From the NCBI GenBank assembly GCA_948474755.1, contig CAOLHI010000609.1, forward strand, positions 124,001-188,000: 64,000 nucleotides of DNA, in the 5' to 3' direction. The notes beneath the pieces were generated by a model. It searched no databases. It had not been told where the DNA came from and worked only from the letters and a program-made list of their open reading frames with translations. The DNA comes from Ctenosaura bakeri. Lineage: Eukaryota; Chordata; Lepidosauria; Squamata; Iguanidae. Of this stretch, positions 47,105 to 59,560 are shown one piece after another. Each line of letters opens with the position of its first letter. The stretch's first letter is position 1. The position numbers and the translations under genes were made by a program.

Positions 47105-48082
47105 TCACTTTCCATACCCCTCCTTGTTCTTTATAGCATGTAATTGTAAGGCCCTAACAAGAAATTTAGATGTTCTGAAAGACACATATTTCACAGTATC
47201 AGATAGCAGAAAACAAACTTTCGCAAAGGAAGAACTTCCCTTAAAAGACTTCAATAAAGGAAAAATATACTTGCTCCTAAGATCATTATAAATAGGGCAC
47301 TCAAGTAGAACATGAATTAAATCTTCTATTGAAACAGAGTTGCAAGCACATACTCTGTCCTTCATAGGAACATTATTGTACCTGCCCATCCGAATTGCCA
47401 GTGGGAGAATGTTCAATCTAGCATGCAGAAAGGCTAACTTCATTTTAAAAGTTGGAAGATCAACCAGATAATGAGGAAGGGGTGAGTTCAGCGGAATGTA
47501 AGAAACAAAAAATGTATTAGATTGGCAGGACTTAATCTCAGTCATCTGGGATTGCATTGCTATATCCTTGAGTCTTTGGAGTATAAGTAATTTTGCTTTA
47601 TCATATCCTTGAGTCAGGAAAAAAGGAACAGAGAACCCCAAATTCATGACAACCAATTGCATTTTATGCATCCATGAATTTGGGCCAGGCTCTTCGAAGG
47701 ACATCAAAAGGAGCTCAGATACCCTCTTAAAAATAATTTTTAACCAGAAAAGGAGGGCTAATCTAAGAGCCTCTGTTTTAATTGGCATTATACCTAACTC
47801 TGCACAGAGCAATACTAATTTTGTGGAAATGGGAACTGCCACAAGTCTGCGCAAAAATTTATTTTGTGCTCTCTCTAATATATCTAAATTGGCCAGAGCC
47901 CACAGTGGTTCTCCAAACAGCAGTTTAGGCAGGACTCTGAGCCTATAGAGTTCTAAAGTGGGTTGAATCATATTGCCCCCTTTTGTGCGATAGAATCTTA
48001 ATAATCCATTTAATGTTCTTTCAGCTAACAGAGTACTTGATTGAACCTGTGAAGACCAATTACCAGTCCAGTGAAAGACCAC
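47105..48082 (-). pseudogene. LINE RT thumb and C-terminal region
   Basis: This is a 325-codon open frame. It includes FLRRLVAVP and LPKLLFGEPLWAL-type thumb/connection motifs and a C-terminal zinc-like motif CACNSVSIEDLIHVLLECP, as in the zf-RVT region of several non-LTR clades. The open frame over almost 1 kb shows the copy is fairly young. It lies just upstream (sense) of a roughly 110-bp 3' UTR. It has no cellular role; its first methionine is internal. Confidence 0.82.
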
Positions 48083-48083
48083 A

Positions 48084-48382
48084 CCAAGATATTTAAAGGA
48101 GGGGACTTGTTCCAGTTTATTCCCGTCAAGTAGCAGTTATACATTTTTTTGGATTTGCCGAATACCATCACTTTTGTTTTTTGGTAATTGATGGAAAGTT
48201 GTTCATTCTTACAGTATAAACTAAACTGATTCAACAATCTACGCAGGCCTACTTGAGTATAGGAAATCAGGATAGCATCATCTGCATACAATAGGATCGA
48301 ATATTTCCGATTTCCAATTTTAACTGGGAAAAATTGGTCACCTTTTAAGAACTCAACTACATTGTTTATAAATAAGTTGAAA
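48084..48382 (-). pseudogene. LINE reverse transcriptase fragment (YADD)
   Basis: The frame is open from the truncation point and includes the catalytic YADD in LLYADDAILIS, then VGLRRLLNQF and QKTKVMVFGKSKK, a typical palm-to-thumb sequence of non-LTR RTs. It loses frame around 48080-48090, where the long downstream frame (to 47105) takes over, so one small indel separates the two parts. The start codon of the original ORF is outside the copy. Confidence 0.8.
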
Positions 48383-50469
48383 CTGTTACATCATAAATCT
48401 CCACCCCTAGATCTGCAGAGAGATTTTGCCAGGCCCGTACACCAGTAGTTCTGTTTCTCACAGGAAGGAATCACCTATCACTACCACACACCTCTTCTTT
48501 CTCTTGGAATTAGCAGGAGCCCTTTCATTCTCAGAACCCTCCAAGATCAACCCCATGCTCTGAGTGCCAGGAAGTGAAGTCCAAGCTATTTTACTTGGCT
48601 TTTGTTTATTAAAATTAGGATGCCTGGCTATGGCTGTTCTTTAAACTGCTTTTAATTGTCGGATTTTAGAACTATTTTAAAAGAAGAGTTTGGTGTGTCT
48701 TCAATTGGTTTTTAGTTATGTATTTAATGGTTTAGAATATTTTATCCATTGTGCATCTCTTTGGGGGCCTTGGTGGGTGGAGAGGTACTGTTGGAGAGGT
48801 GGGTGGAGAGGTACAGTTCCATAAGTAAATAAATAAGCTAGACCATGTGACAGATGAAATGAATAAGTGGAAGTCAACTTTACTAAACTTAAATGATTAA
48901 CATGCAATTGTTGTATGGCCCCTTGGGACGGTTCTTACAGTGTCAGGAGACAAGTTCATACTCTAGATTATGGGTCACTAGAGTTTGCCTTTAGTATCTT
49001 GTATAAGAGAGGTGATGCCACTGTTAAGTACTGTATAGGCATGGCAAAAACAGACTTACCCATGCAACCATATTGCATCTTTTTATGGTCAAAGGTCAAC
49101 ACAATTTTGCAGACAACAGAACTGTATAAAATGACATGCAATTTAAAAAAAAACTAGTTAAACACCTAGCTAAAACAAGATAATTATTATGTGTATATAT
49201 GTGCACACATACTAATATCTTCAGTACTATATTTAAAAGAAGATGTCCCATATATATCTGTTTCAACTATTTACTGTTCATAATCACTTTCCTATAAGAT
49301 TATTATTCATAATCACTTGGCTACAATCTTTTATACAAGTAATTATTTGCCTATAAGTAACAGCACAAAATTCTGCTACTTTATATGTAACCTGAAAGAT
49401 CACATCTGGCCATAGGTAGTCCACCCATGCAACCCTGTCCCCACCAAGTCATGGATATAGCTTATGGCTCTTTCGGGTACACTGAGCAGAAACAGTATGA
49501 GTGTCCAGAAGCAACCTCCCTAGAAAGCTTCCACCAGCTGCATTTGTAGCCGTTGGTATAGTAAGCAGTGCTAACTCAAAGTAATGTTCTTAAAAATGCA
49601 AATAGGGTTTCGCTTGGTGGGGGGGTCATTTCTGTGTGGAAGGGAGCAAAGAATTTGAGGAGCAAAGAATTTTGGAAAAATTGTGAGTGGGGTAGTTGGT
49701 AACTTTGTAGTTCATTACAAGGTGGCTGACTGATATGGATGTTCTTCCTTTGTCATTTTAGAAAAATCCTATTACTTTCTGTTTCGCTGCATTCTTCATT
49801 GGTTGACACAATTCCTGTCTTGCCCATGGAAGGACATTTTGTCATGAAGCTTTTCCACTGGAATTTTTGCAACTGATCTTGAAAGGGTCTTGAATGGGTG
49901 CTTTTGGAGCACCAGAAAATAATGCAAGAACTTTCTAAAAAAAAAAGCAAGAGGGCAACATGTGAAAGAAAACTTTCAAATTAAGAGGAAAAAAAATCCT
50001 CACCCCATTTTCTGTGCCTTATCCTCTCTGGGAATAATTATCTCAAATGATCAGAGGGAAATGAAATGCAGTCATTAAGATGATTCACTAGCAATCTCAA
50101 AGAAGGTAGAGGAGAGGGACAGAGACATTCAGCAAGTGGCACAATAAATAGGTAGCTCTAAACAATGCAAGTGAAGCTGACATCATTTGCTACTTTGAAG
50201 GTGTTTTCAGCAGCAGTCCTTTGTCAGCATAAGGAACATGCTTACTTTAAATGTTCTATGTGAAGGCAGATGCTGGTGTGAGACTGCTTCTATTCATTCC
50301 TATCTAGTACCTGCGTGCCACTTTACCATTTAAACATTAGTCTGTTGGAATCTTCTTTGAACCAGTCTCAGCTCTCTACATGTTTCAAGGATATAATTCT
50401 TCACTAAGTTTCTTATCGAAGGTAGCCACAACTAATTTCTTCAATTTTCTTCTTGCTGCAGGAAGCTCT

Positions 50470-50810
50470 TCAAAACTCATGCGGTTTTGGAAGTCTATTC
50501 ACAATTTGAGACTCATCTGCACAAAAATTACATGTGGTTGTTTTGCATAGATTAACATAAAGTTTTTGCATAAAGTATAACATTTCAATTCAGGAAGATT
50601 AATTTCTGCACAGAAAATGCTGTGTTCTGTGCAGAAAATGATAATTTCTTCTCAAAACCCGCATGTGTGAATTTCATGCAGGAGTCCTAAACTACAAAAA
50701 TTCTGATCAATCAAGGATTCCTCTCAGTATGGTTTTTCAACACTTGAAAAACATATTTTTTGACCGTTTTCAAATATTTTTGAATATTATTTCCATCCCT
50801 AACATGTTTA
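50470..50810. repeat. Unclassified interspersed repeat, copy B
   Basis: Counterpart of 34480-34790 in the same orientation, about as diverged. No family recognised and no coding capacity. Confidence 0.45.
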
Positions 50811-52694
50811 GGGCTCAGTGGCTGGCATTTTGTTAGTGACAGCCACAGATATAAGTTGTGCTACATATAAGGACCCTTTTTGGGGATGGGTGGACAATGT
50901 GTAACAGTGGTAACCATTTGACAGCATCATAAATGGAGTTTTCCAGGTGGGACTGTTGCACATGTAGTAGCCCATTAAGATACACAGAGCAGGGCATGAA
51001 CACATACATATTGACTTCATGCAATGTTTTCACATAGTGCATAGCAGTTACATAATGGGTAGCCAGCCATGTAAATTAACCATTGATCCACATACATTGC
51101 ACCACCTTGGTATTCAGTGTAGGGATTATGCTTCATTGGAGCAATGTAGGATAATGGCCAGTTTCTCTCCTCTCCACACTATTTTGGCCACAATCACTTG
51201 TGTTATTACACTGGTTTAGGACAAGTAGGTTTATGACAGCAATTTAATCCACAGATATCCATGTACAAGTACCACTGAATTCAAGAGGAATTACTGTAGA
51301 ACAGAGCTGATGAGAACAACACTGTGTGAGCACTTCATTCTGTGTTGTGTTCTGGCTTATTAGTACAAACTAAAACATATGTTAAGCCTTCTTAAACCTG
51401 TTGGTTACAGTAAGCAATGTCACTGTGTTGAATTGTAGCCTATGTGTTTACTGTAAGAAACCCTAATAGAACACCAGAAACCAAACTGTTGCTTGTCAAG
51501 TTGTCCTATTTTGTCTCCAGTCTGACAAATAACAAATTAGTGGGCTTTTATGCTTCAGCTTTAAGTGCACAATTAATATGATTTCTATGGTTCTTCTGAT
51601 GCTGTAAGGAGATGAAGCATGATGTGCTGTTATTTTTAACTTTCATAACATCCATTCCGCTAATGCTTGCTATATATAATATGCTGAGGACAATTTGATT
51701 ACTCAAGGTCTAGGACTGGATTACTCAACCTCTCAGGGCTCTACTTACAGGGTACTAAATTTCCACAGTTGTCTACATTTCGTAATTAAAGCTGTTCCTT
51801 CCCAGCCATATTTTGTACTTGCCATTTCAGTCTTGGAAATGAGGTCTGTTTTGAACTGTTTTCAGTTAAAAGGATTTCTGATGGAAAGGATGGGAAAGAC
51901 TTTGGTTCAAGATTTTGAGAGACTAGTCAGGGTGAGGCGACCCAGTCCTACAGGAGCTTGGTTATCTTACCCCAGGATAAATGTAAAGAATATGTGAGGG
52001 AGATGCCATGGGTGGGGGAAGCTGTGTGAATAAGCAAGGGAACCGTACAGGCTAATCCTGCTCCACTGCTGGTATGTCCATTAGTCACACACTGTGCCAG
52101 CTGTGAAGTTGATAACTGTGAGAAGAGATTGTATACTGCATAATTATGTATGGACATAATACTCCTCCATACAAGTCAGCAGGGGAGACCTCTATGCTCA
52201 TACAGCCTCTTCTCACTGTTGCAAGTGCATGACAGCATTAATGTTACAAAGCTTGTGTTTTGCTCAAGAGTAGATAAAATGGCACCTGCCATCTGTTTTG
52301 GTCTGCCATACAACTCCCCTACAACCTAGCTAGCATGACCAGTGTAAAGGAAAATTCTGAGATACATACTCTGAAAGGTCCTGCTTCAGGAAACAAAACA
52401 GGTTAAAGTCATGAAATGGAGGATTTGAAGAGACCCCCATACCTTGATTCCTGGTGGCAGGCTGAGCCTTCCTGGACTAGGTGACTACTGGCCTAGTGAG
52501 TACTGTCCCTCTCTCCCCCATTTCCCTTGAGAGTCCAGATATACCAATGTGCTTCCAGGTCTTCTGACACAGGTTGCTCCTCTGTGATATTTAGCTTAGG
52601 AAGCTTCAGGTCATCATCTTATGAAGATTCATGCAGTGAAGCAGGTTCTATCTCTGTCTATGTGGATGAAATATATCTTTCAAGTATATTTTAA

Positions 52695-52830
52695 ATCAGG
52701 GATCATGTACCCTTTCTGTGGACTGCAGTCCCCAATTTTACTATCAGTTATGGTGGCTAGGACTGCTGGGAATTGGCCTCCTACAGAATTTGGAGCAGTT
52801 TTAGCTCAAGGTTGCCATGTCAGTGAAGCC
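52695..52830 (+). mobile_element. hAT-like remnant
   Basis: CAGGGATCATGTACCCTTTC, GACTGCAGTCCCCAATTTTA and GGACTGCTGGGAATTGG fit a decayed short hAT palindrome. The right end is unclear. Confidence 0.35.
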
Positions 52831-53969
52831 ACTCTGGGTTGTACTCTGAATTTTTAAGGTGATGTCCATCATACTGAATCTTGTCCCCAAATGCATTCAG
52901 CACCTTGGAGAACTTCTTTAATGCTTGAACTAGAACCTGGAGTAAATTTGCAGGACCACTAACATGGAAGCCACCAGCTACCACTGTCTGGAAGCCTGCA
53001 TCATTCGTACTTCTGGTTTAAATGCATTGGAGATATCTGGGTTTGATCAGGGCCATCACAGCCAAGTGGATCTGAGAACAGTCAAGAGGAGACAAAATCA
53101 CTAGTATGCGAAAAGGTTTATTGGTGTTTCATGGATGTAGCATATATTTCACAGCAGAAAAAGCCCATCTCCCCACACTGTTGCAGCTGGAGCCCAGTAA
53201 GCTGTATAGGAGCCCCATATAAGAAATCAAGTTCTCAAAGTGTGTGTGCATCCCCCTCTCGACTCCCAGTTTGTACAGAAATCCAAGGTGAGATTGAAAG
53301 CATACATTTATATAATAGTGTTTTAGAAATGTAGAAAAAGAAATCTCTACTGCTATGAAGGAAGTCTACCTTCTCCCTCTCTAGAAGCTCAAGCAAAGGA
53401 GATTATCTCTGTTCCAGTTTCCCACAAGCAAGTTATGATTGGATGCCCAGTTCTACTGAAATAGTGTGATGTGTTTTCTTGTTTGTGCTATATACATTTT
53501 TTTAATTCCTGAAGAGGACCTTTGAGAGAGGTCCTGAAGAACCCATGGCTCTTCAGATGTAGTTGCATTGTAATGCCCATTGTTCTTCACCATTGGACAT
53601 GCTAGTTTGGACTGATGGGAAGTTCAGTCAGAAACTGTCAGATATGAGAATATTAGTATCCACATGTACAAATGAGCAGAAAAATTAGATCCAGTGACAG
53701 AAGAGAATAACCTTAAGGAGAACTGTTTTTCAGTGACATTCCAGTCTCTGTGTTGTGGTATACACAATGTAATGTAATGTCTATGTGTGTGATATGGGGG
53801 GGAGGAAAGTAATAGAGAATACAGTGGGTGAGCCAGATCTGTAAGCTCCACACCTGCAATTTCCCTCAAATGCAGAGCATCACATCCTATAAATAAAATG
53901 GCAGTGACGTGAACATGAACACACTGAAGTGTCTGTGCCCACATTGCCATCATTTAATTATACGGAATA

Positions 53970-54055
53970 TAGTCAATCACATTTTTCGGCATCTGCAGGG
54001 AGCTTCTGGAACTGAACCCCCGCAGATCTAGAGGGTCTGCTGTATACGTCTGTAT
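53970..54055 (+). repeat. Tigger-like terminal fragment
   Basis: CATTTTTCGGCATCTGCAGG, GGAACTGAACCCCCGCAGAT and CTAGAGGGTCTGCTGTATA look like one end of a pogo/Tigger-type element (CAG..GACCCTC in reverse). Only one end is seen. Confidence 0.4.
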
Positions 54056-54683
54056 TGCCTAAAATCGAGGCTGGGTGATTGTATTATCTTTTTCTTTGTC
54101 ACCAAGCCAAAAATAATTTTATGTTTTCCTAAAAATATAAATATAATAACTAAACTGTCACACTATGCATTCTCCACAGGAAAAAAAGTGACGTTAAGAG
54201 TATAAATCTTGTGATTTTTTTTTTAAATAACATGAGAACAAATTAAAATGGAAAAGACATATAGCCAAATTACTCTGCAGATTATTATTTCTCAGTTGCA
54301 CATAAATTGCAATGCCACAGATAGTTTGTTCATAGCTTTAACATTTTCACTTTATTTTCATTCTCTCTGCAAGAATACAAGCAACATAATCATTAATATG
54401 AGTGTTTTGCTCATTTTCCTCCTCACACCTTGTATAATTGCCTTCCGTTTAAGTATGAGCAAATTTCACTCTGATAATTTCCTCCCTTGGAGAGAGGAGA
54501 TGATACTAAAACATCTGTTCAAGTTCTTTCAGAAATCCGGCATCCCATGTCTTCAGTTCAAAGGGCATTAGGAGTAGATTGTGAGTAGCTTGTTGTCCCC
54601 TGCATTAATTGGATAAAACTATTGATGGATAGTAGATCTTATTACTATTTGTCACTTGTGCAGCATTTTTTTTTTTTTTTTTG

Positions 54684-54835
54684 CAGTACAAATTCCTTTA
54701 CATATTTTTATCTCATTAATTCTCACAACAAACCCAGAGGGAAATAGGATATTATTAATCTCATTTTACCAATGGGGAATTGAGGATCAGAGATAATAAC
54801 TTGCCCAAAGCTACACAGACATCATGGTGAAGCAA
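54684..54835 (-). mobile_element. MIR-like CORE-SINE
   Basis: The + strand reads TTATCTCATTAATTCTCACA, TTAATCTCATTTTACCAATG and TAACTTGCCCAAAGCTACAC, the reverse of the MIR core and 3' region. It is preceded by a long T run. Confidence 0.6.
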
Positions 54836-55049
54836 ATTTTTAAGTTTCCAAAGTTGGTGCTGTTTGTGTGGGCTGCAGGAGGAGGGAAGATTAGGAGGCC
54901 TATGGGAAATTTGACTATAATATGAACTGGATAAACACATGTTATTTTTCACTTTATTCCTTTTTCCCTATTTGCACAGAAGTTTGAAGAAATTAAATCT
55001 AATGACTGCTAAGGTTGTTGTTGCTGCTTCTACACATTGTAATTCATAT

Positions 55050-55175
55050 CTGTAATGTTCTTTCAATGGTTTAAAACACTGCATGCATATCCTCTTATCC
55101 TTACATCAGTTCTGTAAGATAGATCAGTATTAATTTCCCCATATTGCAGATTGGGGTGAAAGAATATGGTTTGAC
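55050..55175 (-). mobile_element. MIR-like fragment
   Basis: CTCTTATCCTTACATCAGTT, TCTGTAAGATAGATCAGTAT and CCATATTGCAGATTGGGG follow the same reverse MIR-like pattern as 54684-54835, but diverged. Confidence 0.4.
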
Positions 55176-55936
55176 AACTAGCATCAAAGGCCTTTTTTAT
55201 AGGGAAAGTACAAGGATAAGCTTGGATGTATATGCCCAAGCTACACCTCTCTTTCTAAGAAAAGAAAAAAAAATCTTGTAAGTAGCATAGCCCTGCACCA
55301 CAACATGACCATTTCTGTTGTGTTGAAATACAAGAGGATCAGTGGGGACATATTCACCTAAAGTTCGATAGCTTAAATAGACTGTGACAGGCATCCATCA
55401 GAGCCCTCCAAAGATCCTGTGGATGACATCCTTGTAACGTATACAGCTACAGGGAAATAGCTGGACATGTCCCCACTGATCCTCCTTGCTGTCCAAAAAT
55501 ATGGAAGTGGCTGTGTCAGGGTCCTGCATTGCTTACAAGATGGTTTTCAGGGGGATTTGGGTTGTTTCATGGTTAGAACAGACTTTTGACCTCTGAAACT
55601 ATAAAAAAAAAGTGAGTGGTGAAGGCTACATCTGACTATACCAGCATAATTCAGTAACAGGATGCAAGCTGATGTGTTTTGGGAAGTAAGAGTTTGCAAA
55701 ATCTGACAAAATCTGAATTGAACTAGTGAAAGAATGCATACTCTTACACATATGTTGGCTTAGATCCCAATAGTGTTTTTCAATGGAGGCTGTTGTCCTT
55801 CAGACAACATGTTCCATTTCATTGGCAAAGAGGCCTATCTTTGTAAAAGGAAAATTTCTTCCATTGAAGGGACTTCCTTTAGTCCTTCTTTTTAATTCAA
55901 TTCAATAATCTGTATGCATATATTGGCCTGTTAATA

Positions 55937-55978
55937 TGTCTTGTTTGTTTGTTTGTTTGTTTGTTTGCTTGCTTGTTT
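55937..55978 (+). repeat. (TTTG)n microsatellite
   Basis: About ten TTTG/TTGC tetranucleotides. Similar shorter runs occur at 16461-16480 and 26529-26558. Confidence 0.8.
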
Positions 55979-58189
55979 GGTTGATTTCTTGGTTGCTGCA
56001 GGGGGAGTAATTCACTATTTCTCTTGTGCAATAATTCCAATCCACTGAAAACCCACCTTGCCCCTGTATGTCCTGTCTCCATGGTCCCTTCTTCACAGAG
56101 GACAGCAGATAAGTGTTCTGTGCCTAAAGCTGGACACAGAATGATGAATTTATCTCCTGGGAGCTCTTTGGGGTCCTCTTGTATTCCTTGAGCATGAACT
56201 TATCATTGAGTGCACAGCTGTAGGAACATAGCTGAATGTTTCTATACCACCATACCACTAAAAGACTGGTGCAGAAGGACAGAAACAAGATGATTCTTGT
56301 GACAGAGAAGATGGAGGGAGAGACAGAATGCAGTTATGCCTGGGAAAATGCTTTATGCTGTGTCTTTCCATCTAGCTTTTCAGTCTTTATGTAGGCTAGC
56401 TCTACTTAATAGCATAAGTAGAAAAAGATAAACCACCCATCTAAACTTGATTCCAAGGAGAAAGTGAAAGTGAAAGGATAAGTAATAGATATATATGTCC
56501 AAGTACAGTTCTACTTAAGATTTCACTGTAACCAGAATAGCCAGGAGATGAACACTAGGTGCTAAACAACAGAAAAAATGAAGTATGTCAGGAGATTTCT
56601 GAAGAGCAAAGGAAAGATGGTACCATATAGGCATTTTTCAAAGAGTATGGATTAGGTCAATTCATACTAGAATCTACAAAAAGTGAATTCCATAAATTTT
56701 AACAAATGTATTAAAATGAAAAATATGTTTTCATAAGATATATTTTATTAATAAAAAGGTGAATTCCACAAATATTCCTGCACCATAGTAACACAACCAT
56801 CCAGAGAAGAACAGATAGCATTGTCTTGCCAAAGTGAATATAATTTCAGATAATGGATGAGTTTTCATTATGATGTTTCCCCAAAAGGTGGGAGACCTTG
56901 AGGTACACCAGCCGTGCCAGCATCTCCTTAGAAATTGCAGGGTAACTGTGGGATCTTTTCACCTGTGCATACCAGTATGGGGGGCTCCAGCTGAAAGTTT
57001 AAACAGGATGTTTCTATTGGAAATCAACAGACACACAAGAAATCCAGCAGTCTTATGAATCATACAAAGCTAGTGAAGTGTGAAGTGAGAAAGGTTGAAT
57101 AGAGAGATATTTTGGGTGTAGAGGGTAATATTTACTGGTCTTGGAGCACAGGATCAAAGAGGAGTAGCTCAAACAAGAGTTTGAGGGTAGCATGAAGGAA
57201 TGAGAATCTGAGGTGCAGCATAATGCCCAAAGTTCTAGCAAAATGACAGGGTCAGAGCTAGTGTTTAAACACCCTCTTTCCTATACTGAAGGGGTGAGTG
57301 TTAATTGTTCTCTGTCAAAGAGGATCTGGAATGGTCTGATTGTCTAACTTTGAGTGACATAACATTGATAAGAGTCCTGACAGCCTCTTAATGTCTTTGG
57401 ATAATGTGAATGGGGAAGGTTTCAGTAGGAAATGTGCACAGCAGGGGTGCTTACCTGCTGCACTTGGGTAGGTTTGTTGACTATTGTAGTCGATGTCAGA
57501 TTGTTGACAGGACTACTGGAAGTCTATTTACTCCATGCCTTCCTTCCTAACTTTTCTTAACCTTATGACTTGAGCATGCTGAGGCCAGGCTGACCTAGCC
57601 CAGGTGTACAGCCAGTGTCCTCCTTGCTGCATGTTTCCTAGACACAGGTGTCCAATTTTTATATGAAAATGATATTTCTTGCCAATTTTGCTATCCTGCA
57701 TAAGAAGTGGTAACAACAACATTGACAAAATCACTATCCGTCTGAAGTCAAGAGAAATGTTTTTCCCCTGAACTAGATGACTGTGAAATTGTCAGTTGTA
57801 TTTATACACCTTATAATTAGGATATTTGAACACTGAACTACAGGAAATAACTGAGTCCAATAAAAATGAATAGATAGAAGCTTTAGTTTTTTTAGGAGCT
57901 GAATCCATACCCTACAACTTTCATTAGGTAAAATTTGGTATGTGTGTATATGGCATGCAAAAAGTAGTCTGATGAAACTAGGAAAAACAAAGGAAATTTA
58001 CTTATATGGGTTCTGTCAGATAGGCTTGTTTAAATTATTCAGTCCTGAACAGGAGAATGAGTAATCTAAATCTTTTTCTTGCCAAAGCATGAATGACTTC
58101 TAACTCTATACAGTTTTCAAGAATATCTCATGGTGTGGGGAAGTATCTCCACCAGACTCATTACTTTCCTTTCCTCCACTGTGTAGTAG

Positions 58190-58790
58190 CTGGCTGAAGG
58201 TGAGGGCAGTGGGAACACTCAAGAAAGGAGGCCAGGTATCAAAGCCAGTTATGGGGAATTCTCTTCTCTTGTATCTGCCTACCTCCTATTGCCTGCATAG
58301 TCATATAGCCAGTTGGTGGTGGTTTGGGCAGACAAGCAAGATGTCTTGCCCATTGCTAGCTATCACAGATAGTGCCACATGAGCAATGATTGGTTACTTT
58401 GCTCCATCCCCCTCCTGTATGCACAGCAGTGTAGCAGATGTATGGGCAAGAAGAGATGGGGAGAAGCTGATTAAGGAGGCTTTGCCATTGCTGACTATCA
58501 CAGCAAGTGATCTTCCTCACTTGATTCCTCAGTCCTTTAAACTGCATGGCTGGCTGGCAAAGAAGCTTGTCCATCACTGGCTAGCAAGTAATGAGCAAGA
58601 ATCTTGATTGATTAGTCTCCCTCACTGCCCTCCCAGCCACACAGGGCCTTGCAAGAGTGGGGCAGAAATAGCCAAGCGAGGAGGCTTGGCCTTTGCTAGA
58701 AATGGGTGATCCTCCTCACTCTGCTGCTCCCATCCCTCTCACCCTGTTTGTGGGCAGATAGGTGAGGAATCTCATCTGTTACTGGCAAGC
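58190..58790 (+). repeat. Degenerate tandem repeat block
   Basis: Recurring anchors TTGCCCATTGCTAGCTATCA (58338), TTTGCCATTGCTGACTATCA (about 58480), TTGTCCATCACTGGCTAGCA (58566) and TTGGCCTTTGCTAGAAATGG (58686), each followed by CTCCCTCACTGCTCCC-like text, suggest about four diverged units of 85-145 bp. It is GC-richer than the flanks. Confidence 0.5.
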
Positions 58791-58795
58791 TTGTC

Positions 58796-59560
58796 ATGGG
58801 CTTCCAGGACCTAGACTCAGACTCTGAGACAGCAGAATATGCTGTGAGCCCTGGCACAGAGACTGTTACAGCAGAACCTGCAGAGCAGACAGTACCACCA
58901 CCCACCCCAGCAAGGAGCCCTGTTCATTCTGACATAAAGAGTGACTTACCAGTACCCACCTTCACCCAGTGTAGACATCTAAAGGGTCTCCTACGTCACT
59001 CCCAGTGAATTTATGCCAAGCAACAATTAATCAAGCACCAGCTGTGCTGAACTCGGAACCTATAAGAACTAAGCCTTTCCCCTCTAGCTTTTGCCGGTGA
59101 TTAACTGACTCTTTCTCCTGTGCTTCCATTTGCTTCCCTTGCCTGTTGTTCTTGCCTTTGACTTGTGTTTATCTTGCCTGCCTCTGATTTATGGAGATTG
59201 ATGGGATCATTATTTGCTTCTCATTTATAAGGCTGTTTTCTGCTAAAGTAAACTGACTAATTATGTTGCTCTGTGAACTTCTGGCCCTGTGTGTTAACAG
59301 CTTCTCCTGGCTGCCAGCCCAGACCCAGGGTGGACAGAGCTAGTGATGGATTAACCTCAGTTGGCTACACTCCCTCACCCCCTCATCCCACAGGGCCATG
59401 TAATGGGCATGAGGGGATGAGGAGCAGACAAGTGAAGATGATGGTCCATTGTTGTCAATTGCAGAGCAATTCAGAAACCTTTCAGGTCCTCCTGGGGGTC
59501 TTCAAGAGATCCTGAAGGATGATGCCATCATGGTGCATGAGCAGCAGCAATCCTCCTTGC
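58796..59560. repeat. Probable unclassified retroelement segment
   Basis: This is GC-richer sequence with a short acidic 70-codon frame (58796-59008, + strand; FQDLDSDSETAEYA then proline/threonine-rich) followed by C+T-rich text with many TTGCC units (TTGCCTGTTGTTCTTGCC). It resembles decayed leader or UTR sequence of a squamate retroelement, but I cannot identify it or its ends. Confidence 0.3.

Larger units (their letters stand above)
46972..48382 (-). mobile_element. 5'-truncated non-LTR retrotransposon (LINE) with 11-bp TSD
   Basis: This 1411-bp insertion has perfect 11-bp target duplications CTGTTACATCA at 46961-46971 and 48383-48393. In sense orientation the 3' end reads GCAATAAA followed by CTTGAT repeats and no long poly(A). 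The coding part starts inside the RT domain (LFINNVVEFL, then LLYADDAILIS) and continues through thumb and C-terminal regions with a Cx1Cx8Hx4C zinc-like motif. The copy is 5' truncated, typical of target-primed reverse transcription. The clade cannot be fixed without a search: candidates include R4-, Vingi- or I-like lineages; it is not CR1 or BovB. Confidence 0.9.
46690..48570 (-). mobile_element. CR1 ORF1-like (esterase-type) fragment split by the LINE
   Basis: The parts at 46690-46960 and 48394-48570 read as one decayed CR1 ORF1 region in - sense: a VVVIGDS-like start on the right side and an HVGTxD-like and YDTLGGKKKDLGAL stretch on the left. The insertion point is marked by the 11-bp duplication of the younger LINE. 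CR1 ORF1 often carries a GDSL/esterase-like domain. The reading is broken by stops and partly inferred. Confidence 0.5.

Noticed and set aside
47646..47948. 100-codon frame on the + strand
   Set aside because: Antisense shadow of the LINE RT C-terminal frame.
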